A stretch of DNA of 64,000 bases, taken from positions 9,933,398 through 9,997,397 of the forward strand of contig NC_037267.1 in NCBI RefSeq assembly GCF_000002425.4, written 5' to 3'. The DNA comes from Physcomitrium patens. Lineage: Eukaryota > Streptophyta > Bryopsida > Funariales > Funariaceae. Under the pieces are notes generated by a model. It did not search any database. It was not told where the DNA came from and was given only the letters and a program-made list of their open reading frames with translations. Below are positions 9,219 through 20,144 of this stretch, in pieces. The position numbers were made by a program, and so were the translations under genes. Numbering within the stretch: the stretch's first letter is position 1; each line of letters starts with the position of its first letter.

Positions 9219-10610
9219 TGGCCAATGGCACTTGTTTCCACTAGTCTATAAAAACTGAGACTTATGAAGGAACCGCCATGATGAAGCGAAACTTTTGGGA
9301 ATCCAACAGTGGGCTGCTTTACTCAGAAGAATAGGCATGAAGAGATGAATGAAGAGAAGAGAGGGGGTTGGGTGTGCTAGCAGCTAAGAGGGGTGATGGA
9401 GCACCACTGAATAGTATATACTGAGTATATTCAGAAAGGGAGGAGATGGGGAGGGGGACCAGGAGGTGGATCCAGGCTCGCATTGCAGGGAGCAGCGTTG
9501 GAATCCCTTCCAGTTCCTGTGCACACCACACTCTATTGATTCTCCGACCATCACTGACCTCTTCTCACCATATCGACACAGGATCGATCGACGCCGACCA
9601 TTGGCGCCCCTTCCCCTCTTGTTCCTCTATGTTTAGCTTGCCCTCCCCTTATCCTGGATCGAGACGGTTTCTTCTCCTCCTCATCTCAGATTCTGCTTTG
9701 TTGTTGCTGTTGTTGCTAGTGGTGCTGCTGCACCTCCTCACTGTTCCGATGGCCATTATTCTTTCTTTCTCCAGCTGCGACCATCCTAACTTCCTCCTTG
9801 AGTGTGCACTATTTCAAACAAATTGCCTGATTTTGTTCGATTGGCTTATGTATTTGGGTTATCTTGCCACTTTTTTCTTTTCTTTTTCTAGAATTGGCAT
9901 TTTTTTGATGTCGATGGTCCACCTCACGTTGCTCGCTAGACAGAAAAAGTATCATCAGCGTTGGTCTCACAACGTTTGAGAATGACATGTGCAATGATTT
10001 CAGTTACAACGAAAAGAACGTTTTGATAGTTACGAAGAAAAGTTTTAAATAATCTTGTGCATAGCTGGCTGCGAGTTATCACTCTGCGTGATATCCAGGT
10101 TGCTCTTTCACGACATAAATTAGAAATTCTACATTGAGCAGAAGCTGGGGTACTGCCTAGTAAAAAATAAGAATATTAATAATGGTAATACTCATGCTTT
10201 GAGTTCGCAATATGCTCTATTGGGTGAAATTTAAGCGTGTTTCCGTCATTGAAATCATAACCAACACTGTTCAATCAAGATGCTCATTTCTTTATGTTTG
10301 TAGTGGATAACAGGTAGATGTTGATCACACTGCAAGTTTATTTTTTTATCCCCACCTCCCACAAAGCCAAGCATCAAATTTACCTTTGACGGATGTGGTA
10401 GCTTGCTCAAACGTGACAGCTTCAAAGGAGATCTTGTGCAGACTTGGCCGGGGCGGGAGTTTGGGTACAACCAGGGTTGCTTTGTTAAGCTGCAAAGGGG
10501 AGTGGAGATGCTCTTGCATGGTACGTGATGGAACACGAGAAGCTTACTTAACACTCAACTCAAGTTGACCTGAGACTTGATCTAAATGTAAGGTGGAGCG
10601 AAGAAGAAGA

Positions 10611-10613
<3 letters not shown>

Positions 10614-10645
<32 letters not shown>
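10614..10645. repeat. (AT)n microsatellite
   Basis: A pure AT dinucleotide run of about 32 bases following a short GAAGAA tract. Confidence 0.95.
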
Positions 10646-10648
<3 letters not shown>

Positions 10649-11456
10649 AAGCCCAAGTTTGCGTGGAGGTGAGTCAGCTAGAGCCATGATCGCATGCCTG
10701 ACAACCATCTTATTTTCATGCAAGCGCAGCCTGACTTCAGGCCTCGAGGCTGAGGACGACGAACGCAGGGCATGGTTCGTTCCAAAGAAAAAATCTTTGT
10801 CTCTGTGCCTGATTTGTTTGCACCAAACCTGCGATTAGCAACGCTAATCTGCAGCAACACATGCTGGGGAAGGCCCGCATTGTCAGACCGAGTTGGGCGC
10901 GATGGATTGACTTGCAGATTGCGAGATCTGCACCGCCCACAATGTCAGAATAACCACTCCATCTACTACTACAACCACCACTCCAACAACGCCCCAAGCC
11001 TTCCTCCCAGTCCGGGATGCGACAGAGCTACAGCGTGCGACGAATGACACATGGGGGAGGGGGTCAGCGTGGCAGCATGTTCCCCAATGGCCATTAGTCG
11101 TCGCAAATTAGCAATCACGCTCATCAATCAATCAGGTAATGGGCGCAGCAGAGTTGAGACCCCTCGGTGGTGCTGATGGTGGTGCTGGTGCTCGTGGCCC
11201 CAAGCATCTGCAAAGCTGCCTGGCATTTGCTGATTAGTGTAAACAGCATCATGGCTGTGCTCGAGCCAGGCGCTGTGTGGGCTGCGCCTCTGACAGGCCT
11301 TGCCGCTACTTCTCTAGCCCCATTCCCCCACTCCCCCTTCCCCAAGCTGTCCTCCCTATTGGACCCTCGCTTTCTATATCAATTTTCCCAGTTGTCAAGA
11401 GCAGGTAGAAGAGCTGGAACAGCTTCCGTTGCACCGTCCTTTGCCATCTTTTTTTT

Positions 11457-11461
<5 letters not shown>

Positions 11462-11492
<31 letters not shown>
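11462..11492. repeat. (CT)n microsatellite
   Basis: A pure CT dinucleotide run of 31 bases. Such tracts are frequent in plant 5' untranslated regions and core promoters, but no coding frame follows it convincingly. Confidence 0.95.
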
Positions 11493-11495
<3 letters not shown>

Positions 11496-12062
11496 GAGCC
11501 ATTGTCGGTTGCCTAGAGGACCCCAGTTGGTGATGGATCTTCACCACACACAACATTGCTTTAATTTGCTTGTGTTATTGTTGCATGTGAGCAGGAGAGA
11601 GAGGAAGAGAGGAGACCTGGCCCTTGTGTTTTGCTTTGCATCCCAAATGCAAAGCTGTAGCAAAGATGTGGTGTTTGACAACTTGACTTTGAAATAGTCA
11701 ATTGATGTATATGTATGTTTGTGTGAAACATGAAAAATTGCTCTATAACAGCATACATGCATAGTGATGATATTTTTGGACATTCACACATTCAACAAGT
11801 TAATACAAATGGGGTGTAAAAATTAACACGTTTTTGTGGAAGCATTACAAAGAAATTGAGAACAGATTTGAGATTAACTCTGAATATACCATAAAGTATA
11901 AAAATAATCAAATTATCAACTCATGACTCAAATTTAAACTTTTAATCCATCCCTCAAAGCTAACACTAAAAAGAAATTACGTGTAAATTTAATACACAAT
12001 GTTCAAATTATTAGTCAAAACATGAAAATGTATTATGTATCAGAATTAAAGATGTCCTTATG

Positions 12063-12088
12063 TATATATATATATATATATATATATA
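12063..12088. repeat. (TA)n microsatellite
   Basis: A TA dinucleotide run of about 26 bases. Confidence 0.95.
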
Positions 12089-13287
12089 GTATAGATGTAC
12101 ATGTTTCCCTGGTCATTTGTAACATTTTAAAATTTTGTATTCCTATTAACTAATGTATTAAACAATGTGCGACTGAACACCACACCTACAATGATTCATT
12201 AATGTGCTTTCCACCAACAAAATCATACAGACAGACAAACAGACTACTGCTTTATTCTAACTAGAAGTTGTCAAAGACACAAACTAGTGTCAGCCAAAAC
12301 TCAAATGAGAATCCACTTCAAGAGCTAATGACCTCTACTGGGAAGATTTCTTGAGATGAAATTCTGAAGAGAGAGAGAGAGAGAGGAGTTGCGGTGGAAG
12401 TGCCAGTGAGTGTGTATGTGTCTCTCTGCAACCATTATGCAACTCATTTCAGGCTCTGGAACTGAAAACATGGTGGTGAAGGGCTGCCCACGGGTGGAGC
12501 AGCGATGGCAGAGATGCCAGAAGAAGCTCTGCCGCATGAATCTTATTGGGGAGGGGCTGGAGGCGCAAGGACTCTCACACTGCTGGAGCTTCAGTGCGGT
12601 GCAGAGCTGGGGATGGAACACTCACACACACACACACTGGAGACGAAACAAGTGAGATCCTCCAGGCTCTGGTCCAGTCGCAGGCAACTGTTCCTACGGC
12701 TGCTGATATGCACAGACCCGGTTGGATGGGACCCAACACACTCCGAGCCGATGAAGCCCAACTGACCAGATGCATGTTGTTCCTTTTGGCTTTCCCGGCA
12801 CATGTGCACTGTTCAACATTCTCCGCAGAAAAAGTGGTTCCTGGTCCCCTAAAGCACTGCAGTGCGTGGGGCCGGAACATGTCACAGGCTCCGGCTTCGC
12901 GCGGCTATGCATCATTGCCGCCTTTGTCTCCCGCAACTTCATGTGCGTCCAGAACCATGGGCGCGAGTTTGTACGTCCGCCCCACCTCGTATATTCTCTG
13001 CGTTAGTGAGTGTATGTGTGAGAACAAGAAAGAGAGCGAGGTATAGACCCATACTGTTTACTAGATACTAGAAGACACCGTGGGAGAATCACGGCCATGC
13101 ACCTTCTTCTCGGGTCGTGAACCCCACCCACCCACAGGTCACGACTTTCAGGATGAACCATACGAGCCGGAGAGGACGATTGTGCTAGTACTTCCAACTG
13201 ATGAGAGCCTGAGAGCCAGCACCCCAAAAGCCTGAGCGAGTGGTATGTCCTTTGTTCATTCACAAGAGCAGCTGCTACAGCAACACC

Positions 13288-13425
13288 ATGAGGCTGCTCC
13301 TGCTCCTCCTGCTGCTGGTCCTGCTACTGCTGGTGTCTCTGCCCCCCTCCTTACAGTCGAAAGATTCGTTGCTTTGTAGCATGGTTAGCCTTGAGTGCTT
13401 CCCTTTTGGGTGTTCGATAAAGTAG
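13288..13425 (+). CDS. Possible small secreted peptide (45 aa) or first exon, unrecognised
   Basis: The ATG at 13288 sits in a fair start context (CACCATGAG) and opens a 45-codon frame. MRLLLLLLLLVLLLLVSLPP is a very strong hydrophobic segment like a signal peptide, followed by LQSKDSLLC and a tail with three Cys residues in all (CSMVSLECFPFGC). The mature part would be about 20 residues. It may be a short secreted peptide, the first exon of a longer gene, or chance: the Leu run comes from a CTG/CTC-rich low-complexity stretch, which lowers confidence. A splice-donor-like CAG/GTAACA lies at about 13,500. Confidence 0.25.
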   Translation: MRLLLLLLLLVLLLLVSLPPSLQSKDSLLCSMVSLECFPFGCSIK

Positions 13426-13982
13426 CAGAGCCTGGTGGAGCCCCTGAGAGAACCCCTCAGCGTGCACACTCCGACATACACATCGAGTAATGTCCCCTCC
13501 AGGTAACAGACACTACTAGCAGCTTGCCCTATTACTCATTGGGTGAACCTCACACCACCATCACCACCACCACGAACACTACTCGCACCCCTGTTGCTCT
13601 CCCCTAAGTCAATGTTTCCACTGCGTGATTCATCCATCGCAATTGACTCTATGTCTGCGCACGGTGCTTGTTCTTTTCATTCTTTTGTAGTGCTGGTGTT
13701 TTTGTACCCTCCCTCCTGCAATATAGCTTGCATTCAACGTTAAGTTGGGTCGTGATCACATGAAACATGGTGCAATGTTGGATCTACACAATCCTTCACT
13801 ACCCAACCAGTGTGTTTTATTTATGGTACAATAAAAATGGTACAATATCTGACTTGATGTATAGAGTGATATTGGACTGTGGGATTGATGCAACTCCTTG
13901 TTGTGTAAATTGTGATTGGATTGGCATTGTGTCACTTTGAATCAACGGTGAATATTTATTTTTCCCTTGCTATTTAGTATTT

Positions 13983-14628
13983 GGAAAAATATCATATACA
14001 TATATACCCTTCAATTATATAGAAATATCAAGAATACCCAAGTATTCTTGATAATAGCAAATACACCTCTCAAATTTGTGATAATAGCAAATGTACCCTT
14101 GTTGGTGCTAAGATATCACCAATATTCCTTATTTAGTTATCATCTACGGTCCATATCACGGAATGTGTAGATTTTGCTACATCCTTTTTTGGCTTTTCCG
14201 TACTTTTGGACCTCCCCTTGAGTACTTATGAGAGGATCATGTTCACTCAACTTGGTGAAAGCCATTGCAAAGTTCTTGTGACACAAAGGGTTGTCCTTAG
14301 CATACACCACTATGAATGGCTTTACTTGTGAGTTCCAAGCAATCTCAAAATCTATATGCAATAAGCCTTGATTAGTCATCAGATTGATGTAATAATAATT
14401 ATCAAACACCATATGTGATTGCTCATTGCTGTAAAAGTATATGAAGTACAACAACTCAATCCCTATTTTCTGCTATAGGTCTTGGTATTTGAGCATGCTT
14501 GCAAATATGAGATCTGTCATAGGATCAACGGTGGAATCCATCCAAATTTGAAGAGCATATTTGCTATTATCAAGAATACATGGATATTCTTGATATTTTA
14601 ACATATTTGAGGGATATAATATTTTTTC
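13983..14628. mobile_element. Mutator-like element (646 bp) with long TIRs and 9-bp target duplication
   Basis: The two ends are inverted repeats of about 75 bp. Outer ends GGAAAAATATCATAT and GAAAAAATATTATAT (right end, read inward) match at 13 of 15 bases. Inner parts share ATATCAAGAATA and GTATTCTTGATAATAGCAAA. Each TIR carries its own small palindrome around TATCAAGAATA/TATTCTTGATA. Flanks TTAGTATTT (13974-13982) and TTAATATTT (14629-14637) match at 8 of 9, the duplication length typical of Mutator-like elements. No transposase is encoded; the interior is a piece of a host peroxidase gene, so this is a Pack-MULE type element. Confidence 0.75.
14180..14540 (-). pseudogene. Class III peroxidase C-terminal fragment captured in the MULE
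   Basis: Read on the - strand, the stretch gives STVDPMTDLIFASMLKYQ, then a TAG stop, then VFDNYYYINLMTNQGLL, KPFIVVYAKDNPL, NFAMAFTKLSEHD and GEVQKYGKAKK. These follow the order of the C-terminal third of class III (secretory) plant peroxidases: a DP..F...L segment, FDNxYYxNL..GLL.SD, a YA.D....F..FA.AM.KL helix, and the GEVR..C end. The distal Cys after GEVQKY is missing, and the proximal haem His region and all N-terminal parts are absent. It cannot make a working enzyme. It lies wholly between the TIRs, which supports capture by the transposon rather than an old local gene. Confidence 0.75.
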
Positions 14629-14639
14629 TTAATATTTCT

Positions 14640-15548
14640 TTCTTATGGTTGTATCTTCCTTCATACAACACTATTTGATCAATAAGTATATAATCTACAA
14701 TTTTGCATAATTACATGTACTAATGCTAACATTAAAAGAATTTTCATACAATTTAATACAACAGTTCATATTGTTAGTTCATTGATGCAAACAATGCAGA
14801 TGAGTTAACGGACCAAGGTTTCTCATTTTTCAGTAGTTTTCTCACTACTAAAACAATCTCGATCAGCTATTTGTTGCTTGATTATCCAGTGTTAAGAATA
14901 AAATAATACCAACATTATTATAAGAGACTAAAAATGAAATGAAGTATATTGTAATAAAATTCTTATCAAATCACGGATTGTTTCAGTGCTGGTGCACTTC
15001 CAACTAGGTTTAACAAAAATAATAAAAAGAGTGCTAATGCATTGGTGCAACCATAAGGGCTCATGATAAAATTCAAGTTCAATCATTCCGAAGGATTTTG
15101 ATAAGGAGGTTTTAACTTTCAAATACTCTTACTATTACTAAGAATAATATATTAATATTAAATTAAAATTTTCATTACTCAAACCATTGATTAGCTTTAA
15201 CTTAGTAATAATCATCTATAATTTTTTGCAAAAATACATTCTTAAATTTTATTTTTCTTTTATGTAAATCAATAGATTGATAAATCAAGAATAATTATAA
15301 TAATTTGGATTTTTGAGTGAATTTTTTATATTTCCTAAAAATATAAAAATAAATATAACTTATAAATAAAATAAAATAAACCCTTGCTTCAATGATGTTT
15401 TAGTTTTCTAACTAATAAAATTTAGTTTAATTAAAAATGCCTAGAACCCAAATTATATATTTATATTTATACATATAGCAAAAAAAAAACCGTATATCCT
15501 CCTTTAGTCAGGATTGGAATCTTTGCATTCAACCAATTTCTACATCTC
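14640..15548. other. AT-rich DNA without recognised genes
   Basis: Short chance frames only. No conserved domain, RNA gene or repeat family recognised. Confidence 0.5.
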
Positions 15549-15575
15549 AAAAAAAAAAAAAAAAAAAAAAAAAAA
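15549..15575 (+). repeat. Poly(A) tract, 27 bases
   Basis: A run of A that marks the sharp change from AT-rich DNA to GC-rich DNA at 15.6 kb. No retroposed body was identified upstream. Confidence 0.9.
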
Positions 15576-18500
15576 GTGAGTCTCACTGCACCATCATAGA
15601 CCAACACCCCACAACGGAATAACAATAACAAAATCATCAAATGTAACGAAACCCGTTTCACACTTGGATCCAGAAGCTGCATTGTCAAATAGATATTTCG
15701 GATCTCTTTTGGAAGCAGCTCTGTTCACACGGGCCACACGTAGTGGTCCACCTGGAGTCCACGTCGACGAAAGCAGCACACGCTGGCTGGATCGCTGGCT
15801 TTCCAGAGGGAGCGGGACCGGCTCAATGGGACCAGCCCAGTCCAACCCAACCCAGCCCGGTCCTCCACCTCCTCCTCCTCCTCCTCCTGGTGGTGCTGCT
15901 GCTCACAACATACGAATCGGCAGCTTTGCGACCACCCTCACGCACACATCTCACGCACAGCTGCGCCACAAACGAACCAGTCCTTCGATCGATGAGTGGG
16001 ATTCCCAAACGATAGAGGCTTCCGATCTAGTGTAACTTATAGTGACTGATTGAGGGTGCTGCTGCTGCTTCTGCAGGCAGCACGCTTTACCCCTTCTTCT
16101 ACATCGAATCATCGACGTGGGCTCTACATTAGGCAGGCATGTGGAGCAAGTTCCAAGTCCTCTGGGAGATTTTTATTTGTGTGGGCACAAGGCTGCCTCG
16201 ACGGTTGCATCACTCCCAAGGACGTCGCGTCGCAATGCTACATGCTATCCTGCTGCTGACACCCCTCCCCCCCCCTTTTGCTTTGCCAGTGGCTTGTTGA
16301 TTTCACGCGTCGCTTCTCCAGCAGGGACGGACAAGCACAGAGTTTGATTCACCGCCCTGAGGCCGTTTGGATGGCACCCAGGGGAGGGGGGCGGGGGGGA
16401 GGGGAGTATAATTACCCTGGATGACCCTACTGGCACGTTGGGTGTCGCCAGGCACTACGCAGTGAATCAGATGGATCCAGACCTGCACTCGTATCCATCA
16501 TGGCACCCATTCATGACGGAACAATACAGACTCAAGATGGCTTGTACATACGCTTCTGCCGTGCTTCATGCAGTGCAAATCTTAAGGGGTTTTAGTAATC
16601 TTACGCCAGATTAGGACCAGCTTCTTCAGCTGACCTTCTGAGACGTGTCAGAGCGGAGAGGACGTATGCACTACTTGTTGCAGCTGGAATGTAGGCACCG
16701 TGACATTGTCCCCGTACTCTTGATGATAATGGTCGGTCGCAAGACGACTTCACAACATGTGAGGCGAGCGCTTCAATTGGTTGCACCCCTGGACGGCAGT
16801 TGACCTTCTACATCCAGTACTCACCGCGCTGGAATTGTCGACCGTTTGCTCCTCCAAACCCCTGGGGTAAAATAGTATATCTCGGTTCGGTTCACATCAC
16901 GGTGTCGTATCATCGACACTGAGCAGTACTGGAGTACGGTAAGAGACGTAACAATGCCCGCACGATGTTCTATGCTGGAAGCTGTAACAATCAGCTATTA
17001 ATGTTACTTTTTTCGAAAACAAATTCTACGACGAGAGGCTACGAGTCCAGCAACCAACTAAAAATTTCACTACTTCATGCCACAAGCGGCACCTTTGAGA
17101 CCACACGTCTGAATGCTTCGCATTTAGCCAGTAATCTTCGGGCTTTACAGTGTGTGCAAGAATTTCGGCCTTCGAAGTACAATTCCTGTGGGGGCTCAGC
17201 TGCCGTCCGCAGTTGGCGAAAGCATTGACACTGAGGTTTTGCAACCTGGAATGTTTGGTATGCTAAAACATGACTTCGTAGTCCCCCGTCATTAGCCTGC
17301 ACATGGTGCTGAAATTTTAAACCAGTTGCTACGTTGGTACAGAGTACTATCATGAAGTTGTGTCATGTACCTGTGAGCTGCGGTGACAGCTCTCTAGGGT
17401 ATCTTGAGAGCATGGAATCTTAGAGCGGAACAGCTGCTGTGGCCCAGAACCAACCATACTGGTCCCTGGATTATGGTAGTTAGGGGGGCGCGTGAAGTTC
17501 ATAGACTTTGTAGGTCACTAGAAGACTGTTCGAGCCCTACATCTCGTTGCGTCGCCGAAACCTCTCAGGTTGAGTTTGTACGTCGTAAATAAGAATATAA
17601 AGTTGACGGAGGTGGCTTTTACCAAGGAATGTGCCTTAAGTCGCTACTATCCACGGAAGGTAGTTACTGTCAAGCTGAGAAGCAAAATTATTGACTTCTT
17701 TTTCAATCTAGACATCCACAAGGTAATTCCGTCAGGTTTTTAAGCAATTTCAATTAAAGGTTAATAACATCCACGTGATATGGAGGTTATCATGCTCATA
17801 GAACAGATATTGACTTCTTATGCGGAATCAGTTTGCACGAAGGCGCTGTTGCATCAAAATCTTTTAAACGAAAGGATCGCGTGTCGAAAACGCACTTATT
17901 TCTTAGCTGATCTGCACCCACTTCCATGCTCTGCCTAGGTCATGATCATCATGGATTTTCTGGTGCTTGAAAGACGGTGATATTTGGATATGACGCAGAA
18001 AACAAACTGAACTTAGATTCGGAGCTGAAGCGCGTGATTCAAAAAACGGTAAAAAACAATATAGCAGAATGGACACAGAATATGACACAGGAACATTCCA
18101 CACGGCTAGTAACGTCATAGAGCACATTATGAAAATGCATCTGAGCAGATAAGCTAGTCGTGTCGTCACTTTCCACTGTCAATTTACCAACAGGCTCCAA
18201 AACACACAGATCATTGCAAAGACCTGCAAAGTTAGAACCCCACAGGAGTTAGGATTTAAATCCCCACTCTAGCACGGGCGCACGGTCTGCAAGACGGTGA
18301 AATTATGTTAAGAATACAACGCATACCAAGTAGCAACAACTAGAGGATGTTTCACCGAAATCCACAGGGAAGGTTTGTAACTCAATTGCATCGTTTCCCT
18401 AAACAGACATTCTTTATTGTATATGTACTATGTGAACAGAGATCGGAGTAGACACTTTAAACAGAAAGCTCCTACAATTCCTTCGAGGAATGGTTAGAAT

Positions 18501-19178
18501 TCTACCTAAGAAACCATGAGGTCCCAATCCCAAAAATGAGCCGATTTATATCTACACTCTTCAATGGCTACCAATGTAACCATCAATGCTGTGTAACTGT
18601 GTGACCGAGTGCCTTCTTCTGAAGAAATGTTCAGATCTTGCATCGGAGTTAAGAGATGTCTTTGGTACCCATTTCAACTAGTTGAACGCGTCGTTGAAAT
18701 TTCATTATGCGGCCCATCTGTTCTATACAGTTGCTCGGGCAAAGAAAATAGTAATCATTCTTGTTGCCGCTGTGATTTGCTCAGCCCATGGGGTTCGTAT
18801 CTCAGATGTGATGTAACATGTTCAAATCTACTCTACTGCTCCTGAATTCTGATCTCAATGCTGTACAAGTGTACACTGCCACTAGAACCAGCACAACTCA
18901 AACTTGAAGTTGCACTTTTCATCGTCTTAACTCGCCACGTGAATTACAATACAATGTATTTGTGGTGACCCACTCATAACTTATCTCTTAAATCTGTGCC
19001 GAAAATTCGTTATCCTGCACACATCACAAACACTTCTCGTAAGTGAACCAGGCCACATCCAACCGCACAAACATTCTGATTCAGATCGGTAGAGACACTT
19101 AGTATCTATCGAAGCCAGATAAGAATCCTCTCATCAACTGTGCAGTCATGGAAGGAGGATGCTGATTCATACCAAGAG
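15576..19178. other. GC-richer DNA downstream of the VQ gene; possible 3' UTR in its right part
   Basis: No convincing coding frame is present. The frame at 15,664-16,035 is Pro-rich from a CCT repeat and lacks a known domain. The part nearest 19,178 would be the 3' untranslated region of the VQ gene; an ACAATAAAGAATG polyadenylation-like signal occurs on the - strand near 18,410, which would give a 3' UTR of about 750 bases. This is only a suggestion. Confidence 0.4.
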
Positions 19179-20144
19179 TTAAATGGACTCAAAGAAAGCA
19201 CCAGATCCTTGAAACGGCTGGTGAACGGCGCTCAATCTGCAATATTGTTGGGGCATTAACTCGTACAAGCTGCCTCCAGAGGAAGTCCCTCCTAAAGGAT
19301 TTAAAAATGGGAAATCGGACAGTAGCGAAGAGCCAAGTCCCGATTCTGAAATGTCTGCTTCGAAACTCAGCAAGCTCATGCTACTGTCCATCACATGCGG
19401 CAATTGAAACCCGTTCTCCAGATTTCTTACCGAACCGTGAGAGCTGGTATTTGAGAAAGTCGGCGATGAGTCGGCAAAGCAAGTCTGCACCATGTCCGAC
19501 CCGACCGACCCAAAGAAAGGAGCAGGAATAGCGTCCAACGAATACTGTTGCTCGGTGTCTTGTGTGAAGCAGCACTGAGGGAACGATAACTCAGAGGGGC
19601 TGGATAAGTCAGTAGTGTCGTTGCTGGTGTTGCTTTCCAGGCTGAATGACGTTGACTCCCTGCTGTTCGAGCGATGCAGATGATCGGAACCGCAAGCATC
19701 GACGACGAGTCCCTGGAGCACTTCCTTCTGAGAGCTTTCCTGATCCCAAAGTTGCGGCCCAGCAAAACTCGCACAACCTTGCGAGCCTCCCATCACCGCA
19801 CAACCTTGGTTGGGAACAATAACCTTACTAACCGTCTTCGTGCGGGCTCTTCGTTGCGACTTCCTGGTGTTCCTGCCTGTTAGTTTCTGTACCGTAGACC
19901 TGAAGTTCGCCACGTCTGTTTTGATCACCTTTGGAGCAAAAATGTGGATAACCCGGATAGTAGGTGCTTGAATAGTATGCGTGCCGGCGGTCTGCCATTC
20001 GCGTCTAAATGGAGTCCCGCCACCAGCGACCGGCTTGCTCATATTATGAGACTCCTTGCTTACACTCACTATCTCCAGTGAGCTGCTTTTGGGGCTCAAC
20101 TGTTTGGGAGAACCTTGGCTGTCAAATGCTTGGTAAGGTGCCAT
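19179..20144 (-). CDS. VQ-motif protein, MKS1-like (321 aa, intronless)
   Basis: The frame opens further upstream at 20207, but only from a TTG. The first ATG, at 20144, lies in an excellent start context (ACCATGG), so I start there. Residues 81-90 read FRSTVQKLTG, an exact FxxxVQxLTG motif, preceded by RVIHIFAPKVIKTD, the usual basic/hydrophobic lead-in. An upstream LEIVSVSKESHNMSKP block resembles the conserved segment ahead of the VQ motif in MKS1-type proteins. SP dipeptides (QGSPKQLSPK) could be MAP kinase sites. The C-terminal two thirds are Ser-rich and end with short acidic/hydrophobic blocks (SLLSFEADI, SLLSDFPFLNP). VQ proteins are nuclear or plastid cofactors that bind WRKY factors in defence and development. 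Low intron number is common in the family. There is no obvious lesion. The exact partner cannot be read from the sequence. Confidence 0.88.
   Translation of the reverse strand: MAPYQAFDSQGSPKQLSPKSSSLEIVSVSKESHNMSKPVAGGGTPFRREWQTAGTHTIQAPTIRVIHIFAPKVIKTDVANFRSTVQKLTGRNTRKSQRRARTKTVSKVIVPNQGCAVMGGSQGCASFAGPQLWDQESSQKEVLQGLVVDACGSDHLHRSNSRESTSFSLESNTSNDTTDLSSPSELSFPQCCFTQDTEQQYSLDAIPAPFFGSVGSDMVQTCFADSSPTFSNTSSHGSVRNLENGFQLPHVMDSSMSLLSFEADISESGLGSSLLSDFPFLNPLGGTSSGGSLYELMPQQYCRLSAVHQPFQGSGAFFESI

Larger units (their letters stand above)
9216..13287. other. GC-richer intergenic or untranslated DNA, no defensible gene
   Basis: Base composition is clearly more GC-rich than the flanks. Short frames occur on both strands, but they are Leu/Ser-rich or follow microsatellites and show no known domain. 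Part of it could be promoter, untranslated or non-coding transcribed sequence. It holds (AT)n at 10,614-10,645, (CT)n at 11,462-11,492 and (AT)n at 12,063-12,088. Confidence 0.5.

Noticed and set aside
9446..9979. 177-codon frame, + strand
   Set aside because: Leu/Ser-rich with a TTG/CTG repeat core and no domain; more likely untranslated or intergenic DNA.
15664..16035. 123-codon frame with a proline run
   Set aside because: The proline run comes from a CCT repeat, overlapping frames on both strands are equally open, and no domain is present.
17520..17560. tRNA-like B box (TGTTCGAGCCC)
   Set aside because: No matching A box, acceptor stem or anticodon arm could be built around it.
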